Of a stretch of DNA of 55,740 nucleotides, positions 9,168-19,265 are shown one piece after another. Position 1 is the stretch's first letter. Each line of letters begins with the position of its first letter. The notes below the pieces were generated by a model, which made no database searches, was not told the DNA's origin, and saw nothing but the letters and a program-made list of their open reading frames with translations. The DNA comes from Acidobacteriota bacterium (GTDB taxonomy: Bacteria > Acidobacteriota > Terriglobia > Bryobacterales > UBA6623), in contig JAQBUE010000009.1 in the NCBI GenBank assembly GCA_027624045.1, forward strand, positions 1 through 55,740, given 5' to 3'. Both the position numbers and the translations under genes were made by a program.

Positions 9168-10411
9168 CCGGCGAACGGCCCGCTCACCTCAAAGGTCACG
9201 CCGTTCTCGGACTGCCCGGTCTCGCCGCGTTGCGAACTGAAATACAAGCGCGTTCCGGTAGGGTCAAACACAGGCCCCGCGATCTCAGAGCCGTCGTGCC
9301 CGACGACTTGCAGTACAACCGACGTGCGGCCGCCCGGAAGTACGGCCACGATCTGGTTGTCGCCGCCATCCTCGGCGACCAGCACATCACCGCCGGCTGA
9401 AACCGTCACGTTATCGACGCCGCTCAGTTCGACACCCGATAGGTGATCGTGGTCGTAGATGACAGCGATCACGGATTGCTTTGTGTCATACGCCCATACA
9501 CGCTCGTCGCCCTTGGTGGTGAAGTAGACGATCTGGTCGTGCATCCAAACCCCTTCACCGCCCCTGAAAATAGTGGCCTTCGGTACTTGCATGCGTGTCG
9601 GCTGCACGGAGCCGGCGGGGTTCTTCACGTGGTGCCAGACGACTTCCCCGCCCTCCAGGACCTGCGCTGCTTCGAGCACACCGCTAGAGAGATCAGGTAA
9701 ATCGCGATCGGCGTTCTTTGGACGGAAGCGATACAGCAGACCGTCGCCGCGATCCTCGGTGAGATAAATATCGTGGGTCAGCGGGTCGACAGCGGTCGCC
9801 TCGTGTTTGAACACGCCCATGGCGGGCCACACAACCGCAGCCTTCTTACCCAGCGGATCGCACTCCCAGACGCGCCCCTGGTCATACTCTTCGCAGGAGA
9901 GCCATGTGCCCCACGGAGTGGGTCCACCGGCGCAGTTCGCAGTGGTGCCGCTGAGGATCGAATAGGCATCGATCACCGCTCCTTCGGAGTTGAATCGCAA
10001 AGCGCCCACGCCTCCGCCATTGCCCCCGACCTCGCTGTTCGAAACATAGATCCAGCCGTCAGACGTAGGGAAGACGGCCGCGCCGTCCGGAGCAGGGTGC
10101 CAGCTGTAGCCGCAACCCGCGATGGGCTCTTCGCTGGAGCGAGCCAGGATGCGAGACGAAAACCCTTCCGGCAGGCGTACGCCGTTCTCATCCGCTGGGC
10201 GTAGCGGCCCCAACTTGCCCATGCGGTCCCCGATGTGCAGTTCGCGCCGCTCCGGGGTAATGGGAGACGCGCTGACGGGACTCGCCTCGCGACAACGTGA
10301 CAGCACGGACCCCGTCGCCAGAACGCCCATCCCCACCAAACCACGGCGCAGAAAGGCGCGCCGCCCGCGATGGTCGCGTTCAAATAACTGACTTCTGGGG
10401 TGCTCCGGCAT
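9164..10411 (-). CDS. PhoX/DUF839 family protein with Tat-type leader
   Basis: RRAFLRRGLVGMGVLATGSVLSRC leader; GGPTPWGTWLSCEEYDQG, MGVFKHEATAVDPLTHDIYLTEDRGDGLLYRF; ATGA overlap with mce. Confidence 0.85.
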   Translation of the reverse strand: MPEHPRSQLFERDHRGRRAFLRRGLVGMGVLATGSVLSRCREASPVSASPITPERRELHIGDRMGKLGPLRPADENGVRLPEGFSSRILARSSEEPIAGCGYSWHPAPDGAAVFPTSDGWIYVSNSEVGGNGGGVGALRFNSEGAVIDAYSILSGTTANCAGGPTPWGTWLSCEEYDQGRVWECDPLGKKAAVVWPAMGVFKHEATAVDPLTHDIYLTEDRGDGLLYRFRPKNADRDLPDLSSGVLEAAQVLEGGEVVWHHVKNPAGSVQPTRMQVPKATIFRGGEGVWMHDQIVYFTTKGDERVWAYDTKQSVIAVIYDHDHLSGVELSGVDNVTVSAGGDVLVAEDGGDNQIVAVLPGGRTSVVLQVVGHDGSEIAGPVFDPTGTRLYFSSQRGETGQSENGVTFEVSGPFAG

Positions 10412-10487
10412 TTCGCGTCAACCTCTTCGAAGCTATAAGTACTTAATGGTAGCAATCCGCTTGCCACAAATCGGCTTCAAGATTTCG

Positions 10488-11339
10488 CTACGTTTCTAAC
10501 TCCGTTTCTAACTCCGCTTCTAACTCATCGGCAATGTCTCTCGCGCGCCGCGCCGCCGCCGTAACCGCCTCGATCAGGGCCTGCCGCACGCCATCGCGCT
10601 CAAGGACTTCCAACCCCGCGATGGTAGTGCCAGCGGGTGTCTTCACTTGCTCAATCCACTCACTTGGAGACACCTCTGTTTCGAGCGCCAGCCGCGCCGC
10701 GCCCAGCAGTGTCTGCCTTGCCAGCGCGTCCGCGACAGGGCCGGACACGCCGGCGCGCCGCCCCCCCTCAGCCAGCGCTTCGAGCAGGTAGAAGATCAGC
10801 GCTGGACCACTCCCGGCGAGCGCTGTGACGCCGTCGATGGCCTCTTCCTCGACAAACGCCACCTCTCCCACAAGCCGAAACACGCTCGCAACGAGAGTAC
10901 GCTGTTCGTCTGTGACGGCCGCGTTCGGGCAAAGGGCGGTCGCGCTCTGCCGCAGGGCCATTGCGATATTCGGCATCGCGCGTACTATGGGCGTCGAAGG
11001 TTGTAGCTGCGCTTCGATTAGCCGCAGCCGGACGGCGGCCGCCAACGAGACGATCACTTGAGAGGGGCGCAGGACAGGGCGGATCTCCCGCAGTACCGAG
11101 CCGACCTTGGCCGGCTTGACGGCGATGATGACGATGTCCGCGCCGGACACGGCGGCGGCGTTCGAGCCGGCGGCTGTATCGATCGAGTAACGCTGCGTCA
11201 AATACTGAGCGCGCTCGGTGCTCGCCACGCTTGCCCGCAAGAGCGTTCGGCTAACCGCACCCGTATCCAGCAACCCGCGAAGGAGTGCTTCGCCGAGGCG
11301 TCCGGCTCCCAAGAGCGTGATCTGTGTGTCTTGAAGCAT
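10488..11339 (-). CDS. proC: Pyrroline-5-carboxylate reductase
   Basis: ITLLGAGRLGEALLRGLL, VRAMPNIAMALRQSATALCPN, ALAGSGPALIFYLLEALAEGGRRAG, TPAGTTIAGLEVLE. Confidence 0.93.
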   Translation of the reverse strand: MLQDTQITLLGAGRLGEALLRGLLDTGAVSRTLLRASVASTERAQYLTQRYSIDTAAGSNAAAVSGADIVIIAVKPAKVGSVLREIRPVLRPSQVIVSLAAAVRLRLIEAQLQPSTPIVRAMPNIAMALRQSATALCPNAAVTDEQRTLVASVFRLVGEVAFVEEEAIDGVTALAGSGPALIFYLLEALAEGGRRAGVSGPVADALARQTLLGAARLALETEVSPSEWIEQVKTPAGTTIAGLEVLERDGVRQALIEAVTAAARRARDIADELEAELETELET

Positions 11340-11596
11340 TGCAATTCCGAGCCGTGACCGCAAGAGAGCGGTCCAACATCAGCAGCGCAGCAGGAGTAAA
11401 AATCTGGCCCCTGGGTGACATCCATCATAGGCAAAACTCAACGATCGATGCAGACATTCTAAACCGCTCCCAGCGTCCTCAACCAGATGAAAGTCACAAA
11501 CACCGGACGATTGACAGGCTGCGCTGTTACCATCATCTGTTCGCTGGCGGCGAGTACGCCAGAAGACTTGCGCCGAGAATATCGAGGTTGCGTTCC

Positions 11597-13114
11597 ATGC
11601 CTGCCGATCGCTTTCTAGAACTTTCGATGTTGGCCGCCTATCTCGTGCTGCTTCTTTGGATCGGCTTTCGATCCGCCCGGCGCATTCAAACATCCGCCGA
11701 CTATACGCTGGCCGGCCGCGGCGTCGGGTGGGTGGTCGTGCTGGCGACGACGGCGGCGACGATGGTCGGTGGCGGAGCATCGGTTGGGATGGTGTCGCGT
11801 GTCTACGAAGTCGGAATCGCGGCCGCTTTGGTGACGTGCGCCTGGCACCTCCAGCTTATGTTTACCGGGTTCTTCGTGGCACCGAAGCTGCGGGGGCTCA
11901 ACCTGATTACGGTTGGTGACTACTTCCATTTGAAGTTCGGTCCGCTCGCCCGTGAGCTAGCCGTGGTCAACTGTGTCATCTTCCTCGTGGGGGCGCTAAC
12001 GGCTCAGATGGCGGCGATGGGCACCGTGACGAACACGGTTTTAGGTATCCCCTATTCCACGGCGCTACTGATCGGTGCGGCTGTTACGGTGCTCTACGCG
12101 ACGGTGGGCGGAATGCGGGCGGTCGTGAATACTGACGTTCTGCAGTTCGCCATCCTGGTCGCCGGCATTGGTACGGGCGCGGCCCTGGTGGTATGGCAGC
12201 ACGGGGGACTCGAGCCCATGCTGGCCGCGGCAAACGTCGGGCAGGCGGGCATCACCACTCATTGGTCCGCGACAAAGGTGGTGAGCCTGTTCTTCGCGTT
12301 CCTGCTTGGCGAAACGTTCTGTCCGCCGTACACGGTGCGCTGCTTTATCGCACGCGACGGCTCACATGCGCGTTGGGGTGTCGCCGGGGCCGGAATTTTC
12401 TTATTGCTGTTTCTGCCGATCGCGACATTTGTTCTCGGCACGGCCGCTCAGATCAGTCCCGGGGTGCAAACGGCGGTGATTGCCGAGCAAGAGATGGTCA
12501 TGGAAAGGGCCACGGCCCTGGGGCAGCCCATGAGCCAGGATGACGCCCGCGACCGCGCCTACCAGGTCGCCTTTCCGGCGCTGATCCGCTCGACTTTCCA
12601 CCCGGCGTTTGCCGGCATCATTATCGCGGCAATCATTGCCGCCGTGATGTCTTCGGCCGACAGCAATTTGTCGTGCTTCGCCGCCGTCGTGATGGAGGAT
12701 TCCTACCGCCGGCACATCAATAAACAAGCAACGGATCATCAACTGTTGCGGGTGGCTAAGGCAACGACCTTGCTGGCGGGGGCCGCGTCGGCCGTGTGTG
12801 CATTCTTCTTCAATAATGTCGCGGATATCCTGGTGTTCGTGTACGACTTCTGGGCTCCCACGATGATTGTGCCCTTCCTGGTCGGGGTGTTTTGGTATGA
12901 TCGATCGCGCATTTATGCCGTTGTCACCTCGATGATTGTGGGCGGTATCGCAACGGTTGTCTGGCGTTTCGGACTGGGAGCGCCGGGTGATATCGGGCCG
13001 GCGCTGTTCGGTTTCGTGGCTGCGTCGGTGGCGTTCGGGGTGGCCCTGCCGTTTACGCGACACTTGCCCCTGTCCCCCCTCTTCCAACCCAGCGATCCGC
13101 AGGAGACGACATGA
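11597..13114 (+). CDS. Sodium:solute symporter (SSS) family protein
   Basis: DYTLAGRGVGWVVVLATTAATMVGGGASVGMVSRVYEVG; about 13 predicted TM segments; start at ATG 11597. Confidence 0.88.
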   Translation: MPADRFLELSMLAAYLVLLLWIGFRSARRIQTSADYTLAGRGVGWVVVLATTAATMVGGGASVGMVSRVYEVGIAAALVTCAWHLQLMFTGFFVAPKLRGLNLITVGDYFHLKFGPLARELAVVNCVIFLVGALTAQMAAMGTVTNTVLGIPYSTALLIGAAVTVLYATVGGMRAVVNTDVLQFAILVAGIGTGAALVVWQHGGLEPMLAAANVGQAGITTHWSATKVVSLFFAFLLGETFCPPYTVRCFIARDGSHARWGVAGAGIFLLLFLPIATFVLGTAAQISPGVQTAVIAEQEMVMERATALGQPMSQDDARDRAYQVAFPALIRSTFHPAFAGIIIAAIIAAVMSSADSNLSCFAAVVMEDSYRRHINKQATDHQLLRVAKATTLLAGAASAVCAFFFNNVADILVFVYDFWAPTMIVPFLVGVFWYDRSRIYAVVTSMIVGGIATVVWRFGLGAPGDIGPALFGFVAASVAFGVALPFTRHLPLSPLFQPSDPQETT

Positions 13115-13221
13115 TTCCAATACCGCTGCTCACGGCACTACACTATTTGTCGCTGGCCGCCGCTGTGGCGATACTGCTGTTGCTGTGTTGGCACTACCTA
13201 AAGTCATCTGGAACGGAGTAG
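13111..13221 (+). CDS. 36-aa single-TM small protein, putative symporter accessory peptide
   Basis: MIPIPLLTALHYLSLAAAVAILLLLCWHYLKSSGTE*; ATGA overlap with symporter stop; ends 3 nt before next ATG; absent from ORF track (below size cutoff). Confidence 0.65.
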   Translation: MIPIPLLTALHYLSLAAAVAILLLLCWHYLKSSGTE

Positions 13222-13224
13222 AGG

Positions 13225-14448
13225 ATGTTACCGAAGTCAGCGAATGTTGTTGTGATCGGCGGCGGCGTGCTTGGCACGAGCGCCGCGTTTCATCTCGCGG
13301 AGGCCGGTCAGGGTGAGATCCTGCTGATCGACCGCGGACCGATCGCGAGCGCCACGACACCGCAGGCCGCCGGCCAAACCGGCTACTTGAACGTCGATCG
13401 TTTTGCACTGAAGTTCGGAACCTACTGCATCGAGTTCTTCGAGAACTTCAAGCAGCGCACGGGCCACGCCGTCGACTTTCGCCAATGCGGCAGTCTGCGG
13501 GTCGCCCTGACCGAGCCGTTTCAGAAAGACCTCGAAGCGCGGTACGCGGCGGCACGCGAACTCGGGCATCATGTCGAGTTTCTGTCGCCCGCTCAGGCGC
13601 GTGAGCTCGTACCCACCTTCGATCCGCCCGAGGGTTGCACTATCCTGCTGATTCCGCGTGACGGGTACGTTGAGCCGAAGTCCGTTGCCGTTGCCTATGC
13701 CGCGGCGGCAAAGGACCGCGGCGTGGCCATTGAAACACGAGTCGAGGCAACGGGTTTGCGAATCGACAGTGGGCGTGTCACGGGTGTTCAGACCAGCGAG
13801 GGAACGATCGCGGCCGAATCGGTTGTCTTGGCTGCGGGAGCGTGGGCGCGGCAGTTTGGCCAGCAGGTCGGGCTGAACCTGCGGACAGTGCCGGTGCGTC
13901 ATCAAGCGTTCGTGACGGCACCGCTCCCCGGTGTGCTGGCGATGCAACCGATTGTTCGTGTCACCGAGCCGCAAGTCTACGTCCGGCATGAAGCCGGCGG
14001 CTTACTCGTCGGCGGTTACGGTTACCGTCCGCTGAGCTTTGACATGAACGAGTTTCATGCCGGCTTTGAGGTGGCTTCACTGGAGGCCGACCCGGTCTAC
14101 TATCAACAACTCCGCACGGCTGCCACGAAGTTTTTTCCGTCGCTTGCCGATGCCGTGTTGGTCCAGGAACGGCGCGGCTTACCGACGATCTCGCCTGATG
14201 GCCGCTTGATCGTATCGGAGCCCGGCGGGTTGCGCGGACTCGTCGTGCTTTCCGCCTGCGGCGTGGGTGGTATTGACCGTTCCCCCGGAGCCGGCCGCAT
14301 GGTGGCCGATATCGTCAGCGGCCGCCCGCCATGGATCGATCCCTCCATTCTCAGCGCCGACCGTTTCGGTGACGACTACGCGACGGATGCAAGCCTGCGG
14401 GCTCGCTGCGAAGAACTTTACGCGCATCACTACCACGAGATTTACTGA
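13225..14448 (+). CDS. FAD-dependent oxidoreductase (DAO/glycine oxidase family)
   Basis: VVVIGGGVLGTSAAFHLAEAG Rossmann motif; GLPTISPDGRLIVSEPGGLRGLVVLSACGVGGIDRSPGAGRMVADIVSG. Confidence 0.9.
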   Translation: MLPKSANVVVIGGGVLGTSAAFHLAEAGQGEILLIDRGPIASATTPQAAGQTGYLNVDRFALKFGTYCIEFFENFKQRTGHAVDFRQCGSLRVALTEPFQKDLEARYAAARELGHHVEFLSPAQARELVPTFDPPEGCTILLIPRDGYVEPKSVAVAYAAAAKDRGVAIETRVEATGLRIDSGRVTGVQTSEGTIAAESVVLAAGAWARQFGQQVGLNLRTVPVRHQAFVTAPLPGVLAMQPIVRVTEPQVYVRHEAGGLLVGGYGYRPLSFDMNEFHAGFEVASLEADPVYYQQLRTAATKFFPSLADAVLVQERRGLPTISPDGRLIVSEPGGLRGLVVLSACGVGGIDRSPGAGRMVADIVSGRPPWIDPSILSADRFGDDYATDASLRARCEELYAHHYHEIY

Positions 14449-14476
14449 CGGCGGTTCTCACAACGGCGGGATGAGT

Positions 14477-15463
14477 CTACAGGGGAACGGCCTTTTCTTT
14501 CACGTAGGAGTCAACACGTCCCGCGCCTTCGGCGGCCACCGCTGAGGGTCCCCAGTAGTGATACTTTTCAGCCCACTCGAGGCCGTATTTGCGGCCCAAG
14601 GTTCGGTTGTGTTCCAGCGCGAATTCTTTGATGTAATTGACGTCGGCGGCCTCATCGTCATCGCCCAGCAACGGTAGCCGCATTCCCTTCTCCGCCAACT
14701 CGTTCTTCAGCCGTGAGCCTCGCGACCCGCCCGGCCCCTGCGTCTGGCACACCTGCAATGACTTCGCCTTGATGTCGATCACCGACGAGATATCGACGAT
14801 CCGGTTCACGAGTTGCGGACCGCGCGCATAGTAGTACGTCTCCCGAATTCGCGACGGCTCGAGCCCGGCGTCGAAGTGTTCGGGATAATCTTTCGCGCCG
14901 CCGGCCATCCATAGCGCCGATTCCACCGCCCGCGCCGTCATCCAATGATCCGGGTTGCGGTCGTAGTGCCCCCACGTGTCGTAGCTGATGATCGCATTCG
15001 CCTTCAGTAGCCGAAATAGGAAGATCAACCGCGCACGCACCTCGACGATCGATACGTTGTCCATGCGGTGGTTGCGATAACCCAGGTCGTAGACCTTCTT
15101 GAAGCCCATCACCCTCCCAACCTCGAAGTTGTCGATCTCATTCGCCTTGTTCGTATCGGCTGGAGTGCCGGGACCGGGCTGGTCGTCGTTCGTCGTTCGA
15201 ATGAGGTAGCCCGTGTAGCCTTCCTTCATCAGCTTTGCCGCCGCGCCGGCGTAGTAGATCGGCATGTCGTCGTTGTGCGGCTGAATCGCCACCAGTACCT
15301 TGCCTTCGTGTGGCCGCCCGGGTTGATCGCGCTCGATGTAGACTTCCGAATCCTGGGCCGCATGGGTTGCCGGCATGTGTACGCCGGTCTGTGCGCCCGC
15401 GCTCGCCGCCGCCAGACCGGTGCCGCCCGCCAACATAGCTTGCATCCAATCACGTCGTTCCAT
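14477..15463 (-). CDS. PIG-L family deacetylase, secreted
   Basis: VLVAIQPHNDDMPIYYAGAAAKL, RTTNDDQPGPGTPADTNKANEIDNFEVGRVMGFKKVYDLGYRNH; N-terminal leader. Confidence 0.85.
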   Translation of the reverse strand: MERRDWMQAMLAGGTGLAAASAGAQTGVHMPATHAAQDSEVYIERDQPGRPHEGKVLVAIQPHNDDMPIYYAGAAAKLMKEGYTGYLIRTTNDDQPGPGTPADTNKANEIDNFEVGRVMGFKKVYDLGYRNHRMDNVSIVEVRARLIFLFRLLKANAIISYDTWGHYDRNPDHWMTARAVESALWMAGGAKDYPEHFDAGLEPSRIRETYYYARGPQLVNRIVDISSVIDIKAKSLQVCQTQGPGGSRGSRLKNELAEKGMRLPLLGDDDEAADVNYIKEFALEHNRTLGRKYGLEWAEKYHYWGPSAVAAEGAGRVDSYVKEKAVPL

Positions 15464-15465
15464 TT

Positions 15466-15762
15466 TCAGCTTCTCCTTCTCACAAAACTCGGTAAGTCAG
15501 TACGGTGGCGCGTCGAGGCCGGATCATGGAGGTAATACCCCACAGGATCAACGTCTCGGCGCTGATAGTTAAACCAACATGTCACGTATGCCGGCGGCCC
15601 CGTGTGTTCCAGCCTAAGAACCCCCCAGCAGCCGGATGACGGCTGAACGATGGGATCGTCAAGGATGTAGTCGTCGTCGAAATGAAATGACCCGGGGACT
15701 GACGGCGAGAGAATAGGGAGTGTCAGGCTGCGGTTGATGAAGAGCGACTTCGTGGATACCAT
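15466..15762 (-). pseudogene. Truncated N-terminal remnant of a TPR/O-mannosyltransferase-like membrane protein
   Basis: SFHFDDDYILDDPIVQPSSGCWGVLRLEHTGPPAYVTCWFNYQRRDVDPVGYYLHD resembles the FDDDxxI...RPLTYLTFxxNYxxxGxxPxGYHxxN start of these proteins; then degenerates. Confidence 0.6.
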
Positions 15763-15877
15763 GCTATGATCGCTCTTTAACCCCCGGCGATTGCGTCAAC
15801 TGTAGCATGAGCCGCTGTGCGGTTCCTCACACGCCCTCCAGCGACGCAACTACCGCGCGAGACGTACCAATCGATGT

Positions 15878-16546
15878 ATGACCAAGGTGCTGAAACCGCG
15901 TAACGCCGCAGAGCGGAAGCAGCGGCTCGCAACGATTCTGCGGCGTCTCGACAAAGACTACCTGGACGCCGAATGCGCGCTCCATCACGAATCCGCCTGG
16001 CAACTGCTGGCGGCGACGATTCTTTCAGCGCAGTGTACCGATGTGCGGGTGAACATGGTGACGCCGGGTCTGTTTCAGAAGCTTCCCACGGTACACGATA
16101 TGGCAAACGTGCCGAAGGAAGCGCTCGAACGCGAGATTCAGTCGACGGGATTCTACCGCAACAAAGCGAAGTCGTTGATCGGCGCCGCCAAAGCGATTCT
16201 CGCGGATCACGGCGGTGAAGTTCCCGATGAAATGGACGACCTGTTGAAACTGCCCGGCGTGGCGCGCAAGACGGCCAACGTTGTGCTTGGTGTGTGGTTC
16301 AAGAAGGCCGTCGGCGTCGTTGTCGACACGCACGTACTCCGCATCTCCGGCCGGCTCGACCTGACGAAACAGACAGACCCGAAGAAGATCGAGCAGGACC
16401 TCATAAAGATTCTGCCTCGGGAACGCTGGATTGGTTATTCGCACCAGATCATTCATCACGGACGCAAAGTGTGCGTGGCCCGCAAGCCCCGTTGCGCTGA
16501 ATGCGGTTTGGAAGATCTCTGCTATTCGAAGGACAAAACGAACTGA
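15878..16546 (+). CDS. nth: Endonuclease III
   Basis: HhH motif LPGVARKTANVVLG, VDTHVLRISGRLDLT, 4Fe-4S cysteines CVARKPRCAECGLEDLC. Confidence 0.95.
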   Translation: MTKVLKPRNAAERKQRLATILRRLDKDYLDAECALHHESAWQLLAATILSAQCTDVRVNMVTPGLFQKLPTVHDMANVPKEALEREIQSTGFYRNKAKSLIGAAKAILADHGGEVPDEMDDLLKLPGVARKTANVVLGVWFKKAVGVVVDTHVLRISGRLDLTKQTDPKKIEQDLIKILPRERWIGYSHQIIHHGRKVCVARKPRCAECGLEDLCYSKDKTN

Positions 16547-16627
16547 TTCGTTCCTGGAGCGGCGAACTTCGCATTCGCCTCGCGGGCCGTATCCTGACGT
16601 ACTTTAGGCTCTCCCAAGCGAGACAAC

Positions 16628-17236
16628 ATGAATTGGTTACGAGGACTGGGTGAGCGATTTTCCGTATTGGCCGCGACGCTGGGACCGTGGGGCGTGTTCT
16701 TCGTCGCCTTCGCCGATTCCGCGCTGATACCCATGCCGCAAGGCGTGGACGCGCTGCTCGTGGCGCAAGCGATCGCTACCCCGGATATCACCTACCTGGC
16801 AGCCGCTCTCGCCGTCGTGGGTTCGGTGCTGGGCTCACTGGTTCTGTATGTGATCGCGCGGCGCGGCGGGCGTTTGATGCTCGAACGCAAGGTTTCGAAC
16901 AGAGGCGTGGCGCACATGCGCGCGCAAATCGAGAAGTGGGACGCGCTCGTGCTGCTTTTCCCCACCATGTTGCCGCTGCCGCTGCCGATGAAGCTGTTCG
17001 TCATCGCGGCGGGTGTCTTCCAGATGCATGTCTGGCGCTTCATCGCCGTTCTCGCTTTCGCCCGCGCGGTCCGATATTTCGGGATCGCGTATTTAGCGCT
17101 ACGCTACGGCGACAAGACGATGACGATATTGACTGAAAACGCTTGGATCGGCCTGCTCGTTCTGGCGGGCATCATTGCCGTCTTCTTCGTCGTGAAGCGC
17201 TGGAGCGGACGGCAGGTTCAACAAGCGGGCGATTGA
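16628..17236 (+). CDS. VTT-domain (DedA/YqaA-like) membrane protein
   Basis: GPWGVFFVAFADSALIPMPQGVDALLVAQA; hydrophobic multi-TM. Confidence 0.85.
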   Translation: MNWLRGLGERFSVLAATLGPWGVFFVAFADSALIPMPQGVDALLVAQAIATPDITYLAAALAVVGSVLGSLVLYVIARRGGRLMLERKVSNRGVAHMRAQIEKWDALVLLFPTMLPLPLPMKLFVIAAGVFQMHVWRFIAVLAFARAVRYFGIAYLALRYGDKTMTILTENAWIGLLVLAGIIAVFFVVKRWSGRQVQQAGD

Positions 17237-17268
17237 TCTTCGCAACGCTGCCGTTGCGCGCGACTCCG

Positions 17269-18609
17269 CTACCGCACCGCGTGGGAGACTAAGCGGCTGT
17301 GAACCGAGGCCGGAGCCTCCGCGGTGACCTTTGAGCCATCCTCGCGGTCGGCCCGCTCGATGATCCTGCCGTGCGAGTAGAGAAACGAAAGCTTGTCGCC
17401 TTCGTCATGGCGGAATAGATAGCTCACGGTTGAAAGCTCGTCTCCGGGCAGGTGACGGTCGATCGCATCCACGAGAGCGGCCAACCCAGTGCGTTTGAGG
17501 GCCGATAGTTCAACCGTAGCTAGGTGCGCGCCCGCATTCGTCTCGCCGGCGTGAATCAGACCGGCTTCGCTGCTTGGGATGCGATCCGTCTTGTTCAGCA
17601 CGAGAATCTGGGGCGTATCGAGCGCGTCGAGGTCCTTGAGAACCTTGTTGACCTCGCGGATGTATTCCGAGCGGTTCTCACTCGACGCATCGACGACGTG
17701 CAAACACATGTCCGCCTCGGTGACTTCCTCCAGCGTTGCTCGAAAGGCGCGCACCAGCCCCACCGGCAATTGGCTGATGAAACCCACCGTGTCAGACAGC
17801 AAGACGCGCCGCCGAGACGGCAGGTCGAGCGCCCGGATCGTAGGATCGAGTGTCGCGAACATGCGGGCGTCGGTGAGCACATTGCCTTCTGTCAAGGCGT
17901 TGAAGAGTGTCGACTTGCCGGCATTGGTGTAACCGACAAGGGCCACGGTCGATAGCGGCACCGCGTCACGTTTGCTGCGCTGGCGGCCACGGTGCGCGCG
18001 GACGTTTTCGAGTTCCTCTTCCAGCTTCGCGATGCGTCGGCCGATGCGCCGCCTGTCGGTCTCTAGCTGCGTCTCACCGGGACCGCGCGTGCCGATGCCG
18101 CCGCCAAGCCGCGACATCTCGGTTCCTCGGCCCGTCAAGCGCGGAAGCAGGTACTGAAGCTGCGCCAGCTCCACCTGAAGGCGACCTTCCCGCGAGCGGG
18201 CATGGCCGGCGAAGATATCGAGGATGAGCTGTGTTCGATCGAGAACGCGGCAGTCGAGCTGCTTCTCTAGATTGCGAAGTTGTGTGCCGCTCAGTTCGTG
18301 TCCGAAGAGAACAAAGTCCGCGCCGCACTCCTCGACCGCCAGACGGATCTCATCCACCTTGCCGCGCCCGATGAGAGTGGCCGGATTAGGCCGCTCGCGT
18401 ACCTGCAGATACGCACCGGCAACCTCCGCGCCGGCGCTCCCCGCCAACTCGGCCAACTCGGCGAGAGACTGCTCCACCTGCTCTTGCGCCTCGGCTTGGC
18501 TCAGCTCGTCACGCTTCCCTTTCAGGGCCAATCCGGCGAGGATGCACTTCTCCCGCAGGGCATGTGTGGACCGGCCTCGGCCGCTCTTAGTGAGATGTTC
18601 GCCCGTCAT
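17269..18609 (-). CDS. hflX: GTPase HflX
   Basis: GRGTEMSRLGGGIGTRGPGETQLETDRRRI; VALVGYTNAGKSTLFNALT; DTVGFISQLP. Confidence 0.95.
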   Translation of the reverse strand: MTGEHLTKSGRGRSTHALREKCILAGLALKGKRDELSQAEAQEQVEQSLAELAELAGSAGAEVAGAYLQVRERPNPATLIGRGKVDEIRLAVEECGADFVLFGHELSGTQLRNLEKQLDCRVLDRTQLILDIFAGHARSREGRLQVELAQLQYLLPRLTGRGTEMSRLGGGIGTRGPGETQLETDRRRIGRRIAKLEEELENVRAHRGRQRSKRDAVPLSTVALVGYTNAGKSTLFNALTEGNVLTDARMFATLDPTIRALDLPSRRRVLLSDTVGFISQLPVGLVRAFRATLEEVTEADMCLHVVDASSENRSEYIREVNKVLKDLDALDTPQILVLNKTDRIPSSEAGLIHAGETNAGAHLATVELSALKRTGLAALVDAIDRHLPGDELSTVSYLFRHDEGDKLSFLYSHGRIIERADREDGSKVTAEAPASVHSRLVSHAVR

Positions 18610-18733
18610 GGCTCACCCTCGGGTGACAAGCTTCATTGTAGGCAGGGGTCTCGGAGGCCGCGTGCCCTTCCGCACAGGTCGCGGAGTCGCGCCTTGCAGC
18701 AGGATTGAGTTTCGAGTCGCGGGCCGCCGGGCT

Positions 18734-19066
18734 TCAGCCCGAGCTCGCAGCCGGTTCCGCGACGCCCAACACAGGTTTCTCTTCCAACTGTTCTGACGAA
18801 GGCCGCTGGCTCAGCGGCGCGTGTTGGGACTCGGAAGCGCGAGGGGAACTCGGACCGTAGTGCGGCTGCTTCGAGGTTACGACGGTCGAGATGGCGTGTT
18901 TGAAGATCAACTGCTCCTGGTGGTTCGTCTCGAAAACGACGCAGTACTTGTCGAAGCCCTTAACGCGTCCAGAGAGCTTCACGCCACTGGTGAGGTAGAT
19001 CGTAACAGGGAGTCTGTCTTTGCGGGCATTGTTGAGAAAGCCGTCTTGCAAGTTTTGACTGGACAT
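18734..19066 (-). CDS. hfq: RNA chaperone Hfq
   Basis: [63 protein letters not shown]; adjacent to hflX. Confidence 0.95.
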   Translation of the reverse strand: MSSQNLQDGFLNNARKDRLPVTIYLTSGVKLSGRVKGFDKYCVVFETNHQEQLIFKHAISTVVTSKQPHYGPSSPRASESQHAPLSQRPSSEQLEEKPVLGVAEPAASSG

Positions 19067-19265
19067 AGGGGTCATCCACTGTCTCGGGCAGTTCAGATAG
19101 GAGCTGCTGCCGCTAGAATATCCAGGGACGAAAAAAAGAGCGTAGCCGCCCCCAGCCAACGTCCTGTCATTGTACGGGAATGGCGCGGCAGGCCGCAACG
19201 CAACCGTAACGTTCAACCGCAGCCGATGTCGGCGCAATGCGAAGTAACGCCGGGAGGGGTTCCCC

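Noticed and set aside
12401-13120. 239-aa minus-strand ORF opposite the SSS symporter
   Set aside because: Composition is that of an antisense shadow; symporter frame has clear family signatures.
13237-13989. 250-aa minus-strand ORF opposite FAD oxidoreductase
   Set aside because: Shadow ORF without recognisable motifs; plus strand has a Rossmann motif and full-length match.
18700-18745. Hairpin GGGCTTCAGCCC around the hfq stop codon
   Set aside because: Short stem without a following T-run; may be a common short repeat but cannot be supported as a terminator or mobile element from this window alone.
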